Below, piece after piece: positions 1 to 7,368 of a stretch of 24,946 nucleotides of DNA. The translations under genes and the position numbers were made by a program. Every line of letters begins with the position of its first letter. Position 1 is the stretch's first letter. Source of the DNA: a virus; IMG/VR virus record IMGVR_UViG_3300025887_000131, positions 1-24,946 of that record; one strand, given 5' to 3'. The notes beneath the pieces are model-generated. The model ran no database searches, was not told the origin of the DNA, and saw nothing but the letters and a program-made list of their open reading frames with translations.

Positions 1-129
1 ATCATGCGACAGGCTTATGATAACGCTGCTTATAGTTGCCTCTCCACCGCCCTCGGTAAGGGCATAGATGTCATAGATTCCAATGATCGCTATAATTGAG
101 CAGGTAAAGATCAAAGTCAGTTTTTTCAT
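1..129 (-). CDS. Small phage membrane protein, 3' end cut by window edge
   Basis: The first 43 codons are visible and the gene runs off the left edge. After MKK comes a hydrophobic stretch (residues about 4-19), then a segment with YDIYAL, GGGEATIS and a hydrophobic SSVIISLS. This matches my memory of a small phage protein family with one N-terminal membrane segment, a Y/W-D-x-Y/F motif and a GG..ATIS motif, often near lysis genes. A holin-like or lysis-associated role in the inner membrane is therefore possible but unproven. The ATG overlaps the stop of the upstream gene as ATGA, so the two are probably translationally coupled. The missing C-terminus would decide the family. Confidence 0.65.
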   Translation of the reverse strand, partial: MKKLTLIFTCSIIAIIGIYDIYALTEGGGEATISSVIISLSHD

Positions 130-812
130 ATTGAAACTTCTTCCATTAGTTCAGGAACAGAGTAAGGGATATTTCCACATACTGAGAAATCCAAATTTAC
201 GTTATTTTGCAAATCTACTCCTGCCTTGCGAGTGTAGTACTCAACCCAGACTGATTTAATCCATGCTTGCACGGCCGTACATTTAGGCTTTTGAGCAAGA
301 GCACCGATAGTAAGTAACCCAATAGCCGCACCGCTGATTTGAGCTGATTGAAAGTCATTTGCAGCCTTCCAAAGAGAATCATATTTACTAGCAAGATCCT
401 TTGCGTTTACTTCGTCGGTAATATCGACAATCTCAATTGTGTATTCTGCTTCAATCTCTTCTGACCAAGCTGGAATTATAATTGGAGGCTGAGGAACTAG
501 CTCATCATAAGCAGGAGTTATAATTGGTGCTTGTGGAATTACTTCGTCCCACGCAGGAACAATTTCATCAAGTTCATTCACGCTTTCTTGGTGATGAATA
601 ATTAAATCATCAACTGGAGTTGAAACTTCTTCATGATGAACAATTAGGGGTTCTTGGGAGTTAACTTGCTCTGGGTGCTCGATAACTTTATAGGGTTTAC
701 CCCATGGATGATTAACCGCTAGCATCTCTATGAAATCGTTCATTACTTGATCATCTTCGAACATTACACTTTGAACTACTTCGTTATTTTTACTTATATT
801 TACTTTTTTCAT
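126..812 (-). CDS. Acidic, repeat-containing phage protein of unknown function
   Basis: This 228-residue protein has no catalytic motif that I recognise. Residues 1-45 look globular. Residues 56-118 are a low-complexity stretch with two HH-containing units (LIVHHEEV, LIIHHQES) followed by about three proline/acidic units of the form PA-W/Y-x-E..PQxPII. Residues 140-228 look like a compact helical domain with AAIGLLTIGAL and a cluster of aromatic residues (AWIKSVWVEYY). It sits directly downstream of the tail-fibre gene, the usual place for a fibre accessory or assembly protein, and overlaps the next membrane gene by ATGA. The start has a modest GGGAA ribosome site about ten bases upstream. 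A tail-associated linker or fibre chaperone is possible. Confidence 0.7.
   Translation of the reverse strand: MKKVNISKNNEVVQSVMFEDDQVMNDFIEMLAVNHPWGKPYKVIEHPEQVNSQEPLIVHHEEVSTPVDDLIIHHQESVNELDEIVPAWDEVIPQAPIITPAYDELVPQPPIIIPAWSEEIEAEYTIEIVDITDEVNAKDLASKYDSLWKAANDFQSAQISGAAIGLLTIGALAQKPKCTAVQAWIKSVWVEYYTRKAGVDLQNNVNLDFSVCGNIPYSVPELMEEVSI
459..647 (-). repeat. In-gene degenerate tandem repeats (HH and PAW/Y-DE units)
   Basis: Residues 56-118 of the 126-812 product are imperfect repeats. Two units carry L-I-V/I-H-H-E/Q-E (about 15 residues apart) and about three units of 13-14 residues follow the pattern PA-[WY]-D/S-E-x-[IV]-P-Q-x-P-I-I. The spacing suggests an extended or beta-solenoid spacer, and length variation between related phages would be expected. 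Confidence 0.65.
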
Positions 813-813
813 A

Positions 814-2661
814 TTAATAATTTCCCACTTTAGTTATAGAGAATGTGTGATACAGACCATTTGATAAAAACGTAGGAGATGTTATTCCGCTAGCATACGA
901 TCTTATTGTAACTATCTGCCCAGCCAATAAAGGTACGATATATGGAGTCGCGTATGCATACGAAGTACCTACAGAAGTACTATATGTGTCCGATCCAGTT
1001 CTATTCTTCTCTACACCATCTATAAAGATGGACATAATAATACTAGCCGATGCTGAAAATGTTCCAGCAATTGCGGTAGAAGCTCCAATAAGATAACTTC
1101 CACTAACTGGTACAGTGTAACTACCTCCAGAATAGGCATTATGTGAATCTTTTACCTTCGTACCATAAGTTATAGTATTAAATGCAGCACCCAAGCTTCC
1201 AGTTGGAGGTGCTCCAGTATATGAAGCTGTAACACTTTCAGAAGCAGCTATTTGTGCTGGACCTGAGATGCGTTCGATTTGAAAAGTAGCGTTTGTACCA
1301 TATGATCCTGTATTGTTTGTTGCTCTTATATCTATTGTTTGTCCAGCAGTTGCATAAACTTTTCCTGATCCAGAGAACCCTTGGTTAACTACTTCTTGAT
1401 AAGCAATTATCGGTCTATTGTACCCAGCAGTCGTATTTGCATTTACTGAAATATAATAAACTGTTCCAGCAGCAGCAGTCCCATCGCCTGTGGCATTTAT
1501 ATTATAAAACCCAGTTACTGGGGCAGTATATTTTCCAGTAACGGTTGAATATGCTCCGTGAGTATCTAGTCCTACAGTAGAATAAATTATAGGATTGTTT
1601 GCAGTAGCTGAAGTAGATCCGCCACCAATTAAAGCAGCCACCACTCTAGCGTCAGCGTCTTGACTAAATACTTGAGAAGAAGACCATCCTTGGATAGGTA
1701 CTTCCATATCAATTGTAATAGTTTGTCCAGCAGCCCATGTTAGAGGATGAGTAGTATCCCAACTTGCTTCTACTCCAGTATATGTAGTGGTCGCACCTTC
1801 CATTTGGAAATTCGTCATACTTGTATTTGCTCGAACGATTGCCGCTGTATAATAACCAGCACCACTTCCTCCTGTTGCAATACCAACGCGCTGATAGGCA
1901 TCTGTATTAATGAATCCAACCGTATTTGTTGTATAATCCGCAGATAATCCAGAGGGCAGGGAGAATTGAAAAACCCCTATTGGTAAAGAAGATCCTACAA
2001 TCAGAGTACCTTTAATTTTAACTCTAGAGCCAACTCTATTATAAGATAAAGCTGCTGTACCATTTCCAAAATTAGATAATATAGGGGTATACACAATTGG
2101 ATCAGTCACTGCACTTCCATATAATTTAGACTCTGGCCCTAATATGAAGTTATCGAACTTCACCGTATAGGCTAAAGCCGAAGTGCTTCCAGTATGAATA
2201 ATTAATCTATATGAAGTTGAGTTACTAGAAGTCTGGAATTCTACTGCAAATTTCTCAATGATCCCCGAGTTCTTAATTAAGTACGGAGCTGGTTGAATTA
2301 ATACCGCGTTGGTCACATCGTAAATCCAGACGCTCATGTCATTGTCCGCGTAAGTTCCAGATGCAATCAAATATTCAAATGAACATTGAAGCACTTTCCC
2401 CTTGTCAGCGTTGTCAATTGAGAAGGCGTATGAAAATCCCTCTCCCTGTCTATTTACCGCCGTCTTAGTCCAAAGGAAGTTTGTGTTTTTTCTTATTGCC
2501 GAATCTGTTTGAGCAACAAACGTCGACGCAGGAGAGCCTCCTGTACCATCGACTGGAGAGGTTCCGGCAGCGTCAGCGTAAGTAGTCCATAGACCAAGCT
2601 TCGTTCCGTCTCTCGCTTCAATATAGTTCTTAGTGCCCTGAATAGTAGGATCAAAACTCAT
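814..2661 (-). CDS. Tail fibre / receptor-binding protein with two C1q-like domains
   Basis: I place the start at the ATG at 2661 (MSFDPTIQGT), which has GGAG six bases upstream and overlaps the previous stop as ATGA; a TTG at 2673 is also open. The protein is about 615 residues. Residues 10-178 look like a carbohydrate-binding-type jelly roll ending in FDNFILGP. Residues 180-325 form a beta-rich middle. Two tandem C1q/TNF-like jelly rolls follow (about 345-466 and 480-615), each with the family's Y-x-A/V-P-V-[TS]-G-x-Y strand (YTAPVTGFY and YTVPVSGSY) and a late AGQ-[TI]-[IV] strand. C1q-like domains form trimeric heads in phage fibres and bind surface ligands, so this is the best candidate for host recognition. 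It directly follows another fibre gene; the two may form one composite fibre. Confidence 0.8.
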   Translation of the reverse strand: MSFDPTIQGTKNYIEARDGTKLGLWTTYADAAGTSPVDGTGGSPASTFVAQTDSAIRKNTNFLWTKTAVNRQGEGFSYAFSIDNADKGKVLQCSFEYLIASGTYADNDMSVWIYDVTNAVLIQPAPYLIKNSGIIEKFAVEFQTSSNSTSYRLIIHTGSTSALAYTVKFDNFILGPESKLYGSAVTDPIVYTPILSNFGNGTAALSYNRVGSRVKIKGTLIVGSSLPIGVFQFSLPSGLSADYTTNTVGFINTDAYQRVGIATGGSGAGYYTAAIVRANTSMTNFQMEGATTTYTGVEASWDTTHPLTWAAGQTITIDMEVPIQGWSSSQVFSQDADARVVAALIGGGSTSATANNPIIYSTVGLDTHGAYSTVTGKYTAPVTGFYNINATGDGTAAAGTVYYISVNANTTAGYNRPIIAYQEVVNQGFSGSGKVYATAGQTIDIRATNNTGSYGTNATFQIERISGPAQIAASESVTASYTGAPPTGSLGAAFNTITYGTKVKDSHNAYSGGSYTVPVSGSYLIGASTAIAGTFSASASIIMSIFIDGVEKNRTGSDTYSTSVGTSYAYATPYIVPLLAGQIVTIRSYASGITSPTFLSNGLYHTFSITKVGNY

Positions 2662-4181
2662 AACACGCTCCAATTTGTTCCATTTGATACAAGAGTAAGT
2701 GATTGATACTGAGATATAAGTGGTGCTGTCAGTGCCCCATCAATTGTCTGTGAAGAGGTTGTCGCAATAGTAACCGAGTTAACAGATGAATCCGTTTTTT
2801 TAATATTGAACACTTTTCCAGAAAACCCAACCGCCGTTGGAAGAGTAATTGTAATCGCTCCTGAAGTTGCATCGCCAAGAATAACATCATCTGAATAAAG
2901 CCCAGTATAGTTTGCAGTTTTTGTTGAAACTGCCATTGTGTTTGTTGTTGTCCAAGCAGTGCCGTTATAAACACTTAAACTTGCCATATCGGTATCGTAA
3001 ACGACCATGCCGGCTGTAGGACTGGCCACACTGTTCTTCTGGGCCGTGGTCATGCGAGGAGGCATGAAGGCTTTAGTGGTTGACGTAACGTCAAGAATTG
3101 CGTTGGCATTTGGAGTAGCAACACCAATTCCCACGTTACCACCTGTAAAAATACCAGCGTAGTTATTTGTGGCACCAGTCGTAGCCGCTATATTTAGCCC
3201 GTAAGAATTAGTTACGTTGGTGACCGCTGAAGTTGGAATATAAAGCGCACTTGAATTTGTTATTGTTGCATTCGTCCCACCGTTAGATGGGCCATCAATT
3301 GCCAGCGCCGCCGCATTTGTTAAAGTTGAAGCTCCGACAAACGAATGAGACGAGGGGGTGATTCTAAAGTCTCTTTGTAAAGCAAGAGCCCCAGTAGCAT
3401 GTTGACGGGTTTGTCCGATGTTAAAATAAGTATGAGGTGCTTCGGTACTAGCGGTTAAAGAAGTGTCCGCCACGCCCGTTACTAAAAACCTAGCCGTTGA
3501 GGCGGAAGTACTTGCCGCCTGAGTAAACGCATTTTGTATTTGAGTTGTGGTAAACTTGTTAGCCCCACCAACCTGAAGGCTTAATTGCCCACTGCCCTTA
3601 GTGGTTATGTTCATTGCTTCGTTTGTTCCTGATGATATGGTTCCCAGCAACACTCCAGAACCAGCAGAGTTTCCAGTAACCTTTAACCCAGTTGCTGCCG
3701 ATGCCGTTGACGAATCAATTTGTAAAACCGAGTTAGTTGTACCGTTTGGCCCAACCGCAAGCGAGTTGGCACTATTTGATGTAATCGTTAGCGCATCGGT
3801 AAAGTTCTTGAGCCCAGCGATTGACTGTGCCGTTGTTAAGTCAACAAAGTTTTGAGTTGCTGAACCTGTACCACCGTTAGCGATTGGAAGAATTCCTGTT
3901 ACGTCTGTTGTTAAGCTTACAGGGCCAGTCTGGTTCTTTGTCCAATCAGTATTAAGAGCACCTGTCTTTAAGTATAAATCACCAGTCGTCGTATACATCG
4001 CTATTGATCCTTTAGGGGCAGTCAATCCAGCGGTTGGTATAGTTGACGTGGTTAAAATCTTAGCAACGCCAAATAGGTCAATATTAGGCTTTAAAGTCTT
4101 AACGTCGCTCCCACTAAAGATAACCGCATCGGCGAAGATCAAGGTGGGAATTATCAAGAGCGTGATTAAGTATTTTTTCAT
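2658..4181 (-). CDS. Tail fibre protein with N-terminal Sec signal peptide
   Basis: This 507-residue protein begins MKK plus a hydrophobic core (YLITLLIIPTLIF) and an alanine cleavage region near residues 17-19, so it looks exported. The start is well supported by AGGAT nine to ten bases upstream. Residues 94-125 contain fibre hallmarks: GILPIANGGTG and LTTAQSIAGLKNF. Residues 140-350 are Ser/Thr/Asn-rich beta repeats. Residues about 345-410 carry the GNVGIG-x-ATPNA and PRMTTAQ motifs common in fibre and surface proteins, and the C-terminal beta domain has GAITITLP and SLTLVSNGTNW. In fibres such parts form trimeric shafts. A Sec signal on a phage fibre is unusual, because virions normally assemble in the cytoplasm. 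Its stop overlaps the next fibre gene's start. Confidence 0.8.
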   Translation of the reverse strand: MKKYLITLLIIPTLIFADAVIFSGSDVKTLKPNIDLFGVAKILTTSTIPTAGLTAPKGSIAMYTTTGDLYLKTGALNTDWTKNQTGPVSLTTDVTGILPIANGGTGSATQNFVDLTTAQSIAGLKNFTDALTITSNSANSLAVGPNGTTNSVLQIDSSTASAATGLKVTGNSAGSGVLLGTISSGTNEAMNITTKGSGQLSLQVGGANKFTTTQIQNAFTQAASTSASTARFLVTGVADTSLTASTEAPHTYFNIGQTRQHATGALALQRDFRITPSSHSFVGASTLTNAAALAIDGPSNGGTNATITNSSALYIPTSAVTNVTNSYGLNIAATTGATNNYAGIFTGGNVGIGVATPNANAILDVTSTTKAFMPPRMTTAQKNSVASPTAGMVVYDTDMASLSVYNGTAWTTTNTMAVSTKTANYTGLYSDDVILGDATSGAITITLPTAVGFSGKVFNIKKTDSSVNSVTIATTSSQTIDGALTAPLISQYQSLTLVSNGTNWSVL

Positions 4182-4185
4182 TATT

Positions 4186-4629
4186 CTATCCTAATAAGTT
4201 TGCAACAATTAGACCTTCCGCAATTGTTCCCGAAAACGGCCCGGCGGTTGCCTGGAGACACTTCACAGAAATTCTTGAACCGGATGGAATTGGGAAATGC
4301 ACTTCTCCGTTGAATCCACCAGGGGGAACATAGATCCTATCAACTTCAAAGCCAGCGGCACCAATTGCAAGTATCATTGCGTATCCGCCAGTGTCCATTA
4401 ACGTCAAATGATTGACGGTTGCAGACGTTGAGGCAATAAGCTCAGAGTATGCTGCGTTTGTTACGCTTGTAATTGAGTAATCTCTATAGATCTTGTCAAC
4501 GAGCGTTCTTGTTCCAGATGCTGCAGTAACAGCGGCCAGTACGTCCAGTTGGGTTGCTTCCGAGGCAAGCCCTGGAGCAGAAATAGAACCAACCGATCTA
4601 ATCGGTAAATCAATATAAACTGAAGCCAT
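4186..4629 (-). CDS. Small tail-module structural protein, unknown family
   Basis: The 147-residue product is beta-rich with no membrane segment, signal peptide or catalytic motif. Residues 22-35 (ASEATQLDVLAAV) form a short predicted helix, and the C-terminal half has hydrophobic strands with GGFNGEVHFPIPSG near residues 103-117. It starts at an ATG with AGGAGG upstream, and its start overlaps the previous stop as TAATG. Its place directly before the fibre genes suggests a baseplate, collar or fibre-attachment role. I do not recognise the family. Confidence 0.75.
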   Translation of the reverse strand: MASVYIDLPIRSVGSISAPGLASEATQLDVLAAVTAASGTRTLVDKIYRDYSITSVTNAAYSELIASTSATVNHLTLMDTGGYAMILAIGAAGFEVDRIYVPPGGFNGEVHFPIPSGSRISVKCLQATAGPFSGTIAEGLIVANLLG

Positions 4630-4955
4630 TATTGAGCCTCCTTTGTGTTAACGAAAGCGTCAAGAGAGCCAGTTCCAGACGTTGCAGTGTAATGAAGGCG
4701 CGCCATTAGGTACTTAACATCGCTGACATTATAAAAAACATCTCCAGCAGCGGTAATTGCTTCCGTTGAATCCGGTAATAGCATCCAGTCGATCGCGTTG
4801 ATACTTACTGAGATATACATTGAACCCACCGGAGAACCAGTGAAAACCGCATGAATAGAAAACCCGATTCTTTGAGCTAGTGTGATGTGTTCAGAGACAA
4901 AACTGCTCGACATGTCCGCGTCTTCAATCAATCTATTGCTTAATTGACTAACCAT
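4629..4955 (-). CDS. Small beta-rich virion protein, unknown
   Basis: This 108-residue protein has a short polar N-terminus (MVSQLSNRLIEDADMSSSF) and then alternating beta-type strands: GFSIHAVFTG, GSMYISVSINAIDWMLL, YLMARLHYTA, GSLDAFVNTK. This reads like one compact beta-sandwich of the kind often found in phage tail or decoration proteins (observed strand pattern, inferred fold). The start has a strong AAGGAG six bases upstream. It is coupled to the following gene through TAATG, so the two products may act together. Confidence 0.75.
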   Translation of the reverse strand: MVSQLSNRLIEDADMSSSFVSEHITLAQRIGFSIHAVFTGSPVGSMYISVSINAIDWMLLPDSTEAITAAGDVFYNVSDVKYLMARLHYTATSGTGSLDAFVNTKEAQ

Positions 4956-4957
4956 TA

Positions 4958-5191
4958 TTATCTCCTTACTCCGACAACCCTAGGCTCTTCATATCCTGAA
5001 GCCTTCCCGTTTTTCTCGAATGCTGTTATTTTTCTTATTTCTTCGTTTGCTTGTTTTTCTAAAAGTCTTTTAATAGAAGCCTTATGCAATTCGCTCTTCG
5101 CATTGTGTGCCATTGAGGCCATAAATAGCGCGCTTAAGAAGTCGTCAAGCGGCTTAAATCTCTTTGCTATAAATATAATTAACTTGATCAT
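4958..5191 (-). CDS. Small basic helical protein, unknown
   Basis: The 77-residue product starts with a short hydrophobic helix (MIKLIIFIAKRF), followed by a charged amphipathic region rich in Lys, Glu and Ala and a basic end (EEPRVVGVRR). The start overlaps the stop of the large ejection-protein gene as ATGA, which supports a real, translationally coupled gene. The N-terminus is too short for a typical signal peptide and could be an amphipathic membrane anchor. It lies between ejection and fibre genes; I cannot name a function. Confidence 0.65.
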   Translation of the reverse strand: MIKLIIFIAKRFKPLDDFLSALFMASMAHNAKSELHKASIKRLLEKQANEEIRKITAFEKNGKASGYEEPRVVGVRR

Positions 5192-7368
5192 TGTCCCGAC
5201 CTTTGGAATTTGTTTGTATTTGAATCAATTGCTTTTTTAAATTCTGGATCTTTTAGAGCAAGGGTTACTGCTGCAGTGAATTTTGCAGGCGAAACTGAAG
5301 CAGCGTTTTGTAACGTCTCTGCAAAAGAACCAAGTAGCTCAGGTTGGCTTGCTAATATCTTAGAAGCCTTATTTGCAGCATTTGCGATTATTGGATTTCC
5401 GTATTGCTTGGATAGTTTTGAGCCCGCAAGGGCAACAACAGCACCCGGGCCTCCCTTTGCAGCAGCTCCAGTGGTTGCCAGTGCCGCATCTGTTATCCCT
5501 ACGGTTTGTTTAACGCCTTCGCCAGCAGACTTCTTCATAGAGATATCGGCAATTTCTTTCATATTTGAATAGCGTTTGTTTTCTTTTAATAGCTGTTCAA
5601 CTAAATTAGTCCCATTTTCTTGGTCGATGAGTGCAAGCTTTTCCTTCATAGAGTCTTGAAGCTTGTTTCTTAGTAGTTTTAGTTCCATTGCGACGTCAGG
5701 ATCAACTCCGCTCCCCCATGCACCTGCTTTTCGGGCAGATTTATCGAGTTGCTGTCTAATCTCAAGTGCTTTGCCAAGGTCAACTTCACCATTTTTTGCA
5801 ATATTTTGAAGCTTCTTTGTAATGCTATTAATTACAGTGTCGCCATCTGGTAACATTTGTTGTCTATCAACTAACTCTTTTTCAAAGTCATTTGCGAATT
5901 GTTTTATGTTTATTGTCGTACTAGGGGCAGAATACTTTGCCTTTAACGCATTCATTTGATTTCCAAGATTATTAATCTCGGCTTGGTTTAGTAGGGGATT
6001 TTTCATTTCTTCTTGGAAAACTCTTTCAATATTATCGGAAATTTTTCCAGGAATGCTTAAAGCGGAATATTCTAAATTTGGAGGAATGTCCCCACTAACT
6101 GGACTAAAAGAACCCCTCTTGAGATTTTCGCCTGCTATTTCCACAAGATTATTGTATGTAGTACCTTTTTTAGATTCTATTGCTGAAAGTATAGATTCTT
6201 TTGTAAATCCTTTGTCTTTTGCCCAATCTGGGAAGGTGCTATTAGTTGACGTGTTAACATAGTTGCCAGTATCCGCAACATAAGAAGCCCCTCTTTTTCC
6301 AGCGGAAGCCTCTTTTATTTGTTGAGCCATGCTTAAAAGTTCGTCTTCTATTAACTTTTCCTTTACCCCATCCGGGCTATTGAAAGGTCTAGAGCTTGTT
6401 AAATCTGCAGCTTGTTTATAAATCCCACTAATATTTTCACCAATATTATTCTTAACTTCTTGGGCCTTATCTGCAATGTCTTTTATTGTATCTCCAGCAG
6501 AGACTATTCCCTCATCTAAAGCAGATCGCCCGATTTCAGCAGCTCTGCTCTTGCCTTTAAGTTCAAGTAATTTAGACTTTATTGGGCCAAGTGCTTTTAG
6601 AGCTTTTTCTTCTGCGTATGCTGAAAGATTAGAACTTGCGCTCTTGAATGCGCTTCCTGTTTTGCCAAGAGCCTCTAGTCCGCCTTGAAAGACTGCGCCT
6701 GTTGCTGCATCTGTTGCTGAATTTCTAACTCTTTCTTTTGCTTGTAATGGATTAACTTCGCCCTGGGTGTCTCCTGGGTTTCTAATTGCACCAACTACCG
6801 CTCCAGCTCTCGAGGCTTGCAATAAGCGTCCTCCAAAGGTTGCCGGTGCTGCGGCGGCTGCCATTCCAAGCCTTCCAGCTAAGAATCCTGGAGCTACTGC
6901 TGCGCCAACGCCACCAACAGCTTGCCCCGCGAAGTCTGCAATGGGATGCTCTTGCGCCATTTGGTTCTGGTAAGCTATTTGTGCGTCTCTTCTTTGTGTA
7001 TAGGTTGAGTTATCTTGTGGAAGAGTAAAGCCTTGTTGCTGTAATTTAGCGTCTGTATTGTCTCCAAATAGACTTTGAAGTCCAGACTGAATCATTGGTT
7101 CTGTACCGGCAATAATCTGTGGAAGGTATCCAAGCGTTGCCCCTTTTCCAATTCCAGTTATCAGTGCTTCCCCGGTTGAAGCTTGAGGAGTTTGAGGTTG
7201 GATTGGCATGTTAACAGAAGCCCAGCTTTCTGCCTTAGATGGATCGCCGCCTTTAAAGACATGTCCATCTTCAACTGCGCCAATTGCCTTCCAGTTTTCC
7301 TGTTTAGATGGATCGCCACCAATAAAGCTATGTCCGTCTTCGGTTTGACCGATTACAGGAGTGCTCAT
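5188..7368 (-). CDS. Large DNA-ejection (internal virion) protein candidate
   Basis: The product has 726 residues. Residues 10-30 and 33-52 are two copies of a 23-residue unit, EDGH-x-F-x-GGDPSK..W, a motif I associate with phage pilot proteins. Residues 62-92 are Gly-rich and hydrophobic, and residues 143-195 are a long Ala/Gly-rich stretch with GQAVGGVGAAVAPGF that could insert into a membrane. Residues 210-640 are mostly helical and charged, and residues 640-726 return to Ala-rich helices. The pattern fits the large ejection proteins of podoviruses (P22 gp16 or T7 gp16 analogues), which leave the capsid and help form a channel across the host envelope. It is the last of three consecutive candidates. 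There is no lytic transglycosylase motif. The start has GGAG seven bases upstream. Confidence 0.7.
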   Translation of the reverse strand: MSTPVIGQTEDGHSFIGGDPSKQENWKAIGAVEDGHVFKGGDPSKAESWASVNMPIQPQTPQASTGEALITGIGKGATLGYLPQIIAGTEPMIQSGLQSLFGDNTDAKLQQQGFTLPQDNSTYTQRRDAQIAYQNQMAQEHPIADFAGQAVGGVGAAVAPGFLAGRLGMAAAAAPATFGGRLLQASRAGAVVGAIRNPGDTQGEVNPLQAKERVRNSATDAATGAVFQGGLEALGKTGSAFKSASSNLSAYAEEKALKALGPIKSKLLELKGKSRAAEIGRSALDEGIVSAGDTIKDIADKAQEVKNNIGENISGIYKQAADLTSSRPFNSPDGVKEKLIEDELLSMAQQIKEASAGKRGASYVADTGNYVNTSTNSTFPDWAKDKGFTKESILSAIESKKGTTYNNLVEIAGENLKRGSFSPVSGDIPPNLEYSALSIPGKISDNIERVFQEEMKNPLLNQAEINNLGNQMNALKAKYSAPSTTINIKQFANDFEKELVDRQQMLPDGDTVINSITKKLQNIAKNGEVDLGKALEIRQQLDKSARKAGAWGSGVDPDVAMELKLLRNKLQDSMKEKLALIDQENGTNLVEQLLKENKRYSNMKEIADISMKKSAGEGVKQTVGITDAALATTGAAAKGGPGAVVALAGSKLSKQYGNPIIANAANKASKILASQPELLGSFAETLQNAASVSPAKFTAAVTLALKDPEFKKAIDSNTNKFQRSGQ
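7213..7341 (-). repeat. Two-copy 69-bp coding repeat (EDGHxFxGGDPSK unit)
   Basis: Within the N-terminus of the 5188-7368 product, two units of 23 residues are repeated in tandem (starting at residues 10 and 33). Both contain EDGH, F, GGDPSK and a Trp. DNA identity is also visible: GATGGATCG is found in both copies on the plus strand. A recent duplication or a conserved two-unit binding module would both explain it. Confidence 0.75.

Noticed and set aside
1747-1947. Plus-strand Cys/Ser-rich frame opposite the C1q fibre gene
   Set aside because: It is the reverse reading of Gly/Thr/Ala-rich fibre codons, with no ribosome site.
2729-2974. Open minus-strand frame of 81 codons inside the signal-peptide fibre gene
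   Set aside because: It is a shifted reading of repetitive fibre sequence, giving a Gln/Leu-rich, low-complexity product.
4944-5240. Plus-strand frame of 98 codons opposite 4958-5191
   Set aside because: The opposite gene has ATGA coupling, a ribosome site and operon continuity; this frame has none of them.
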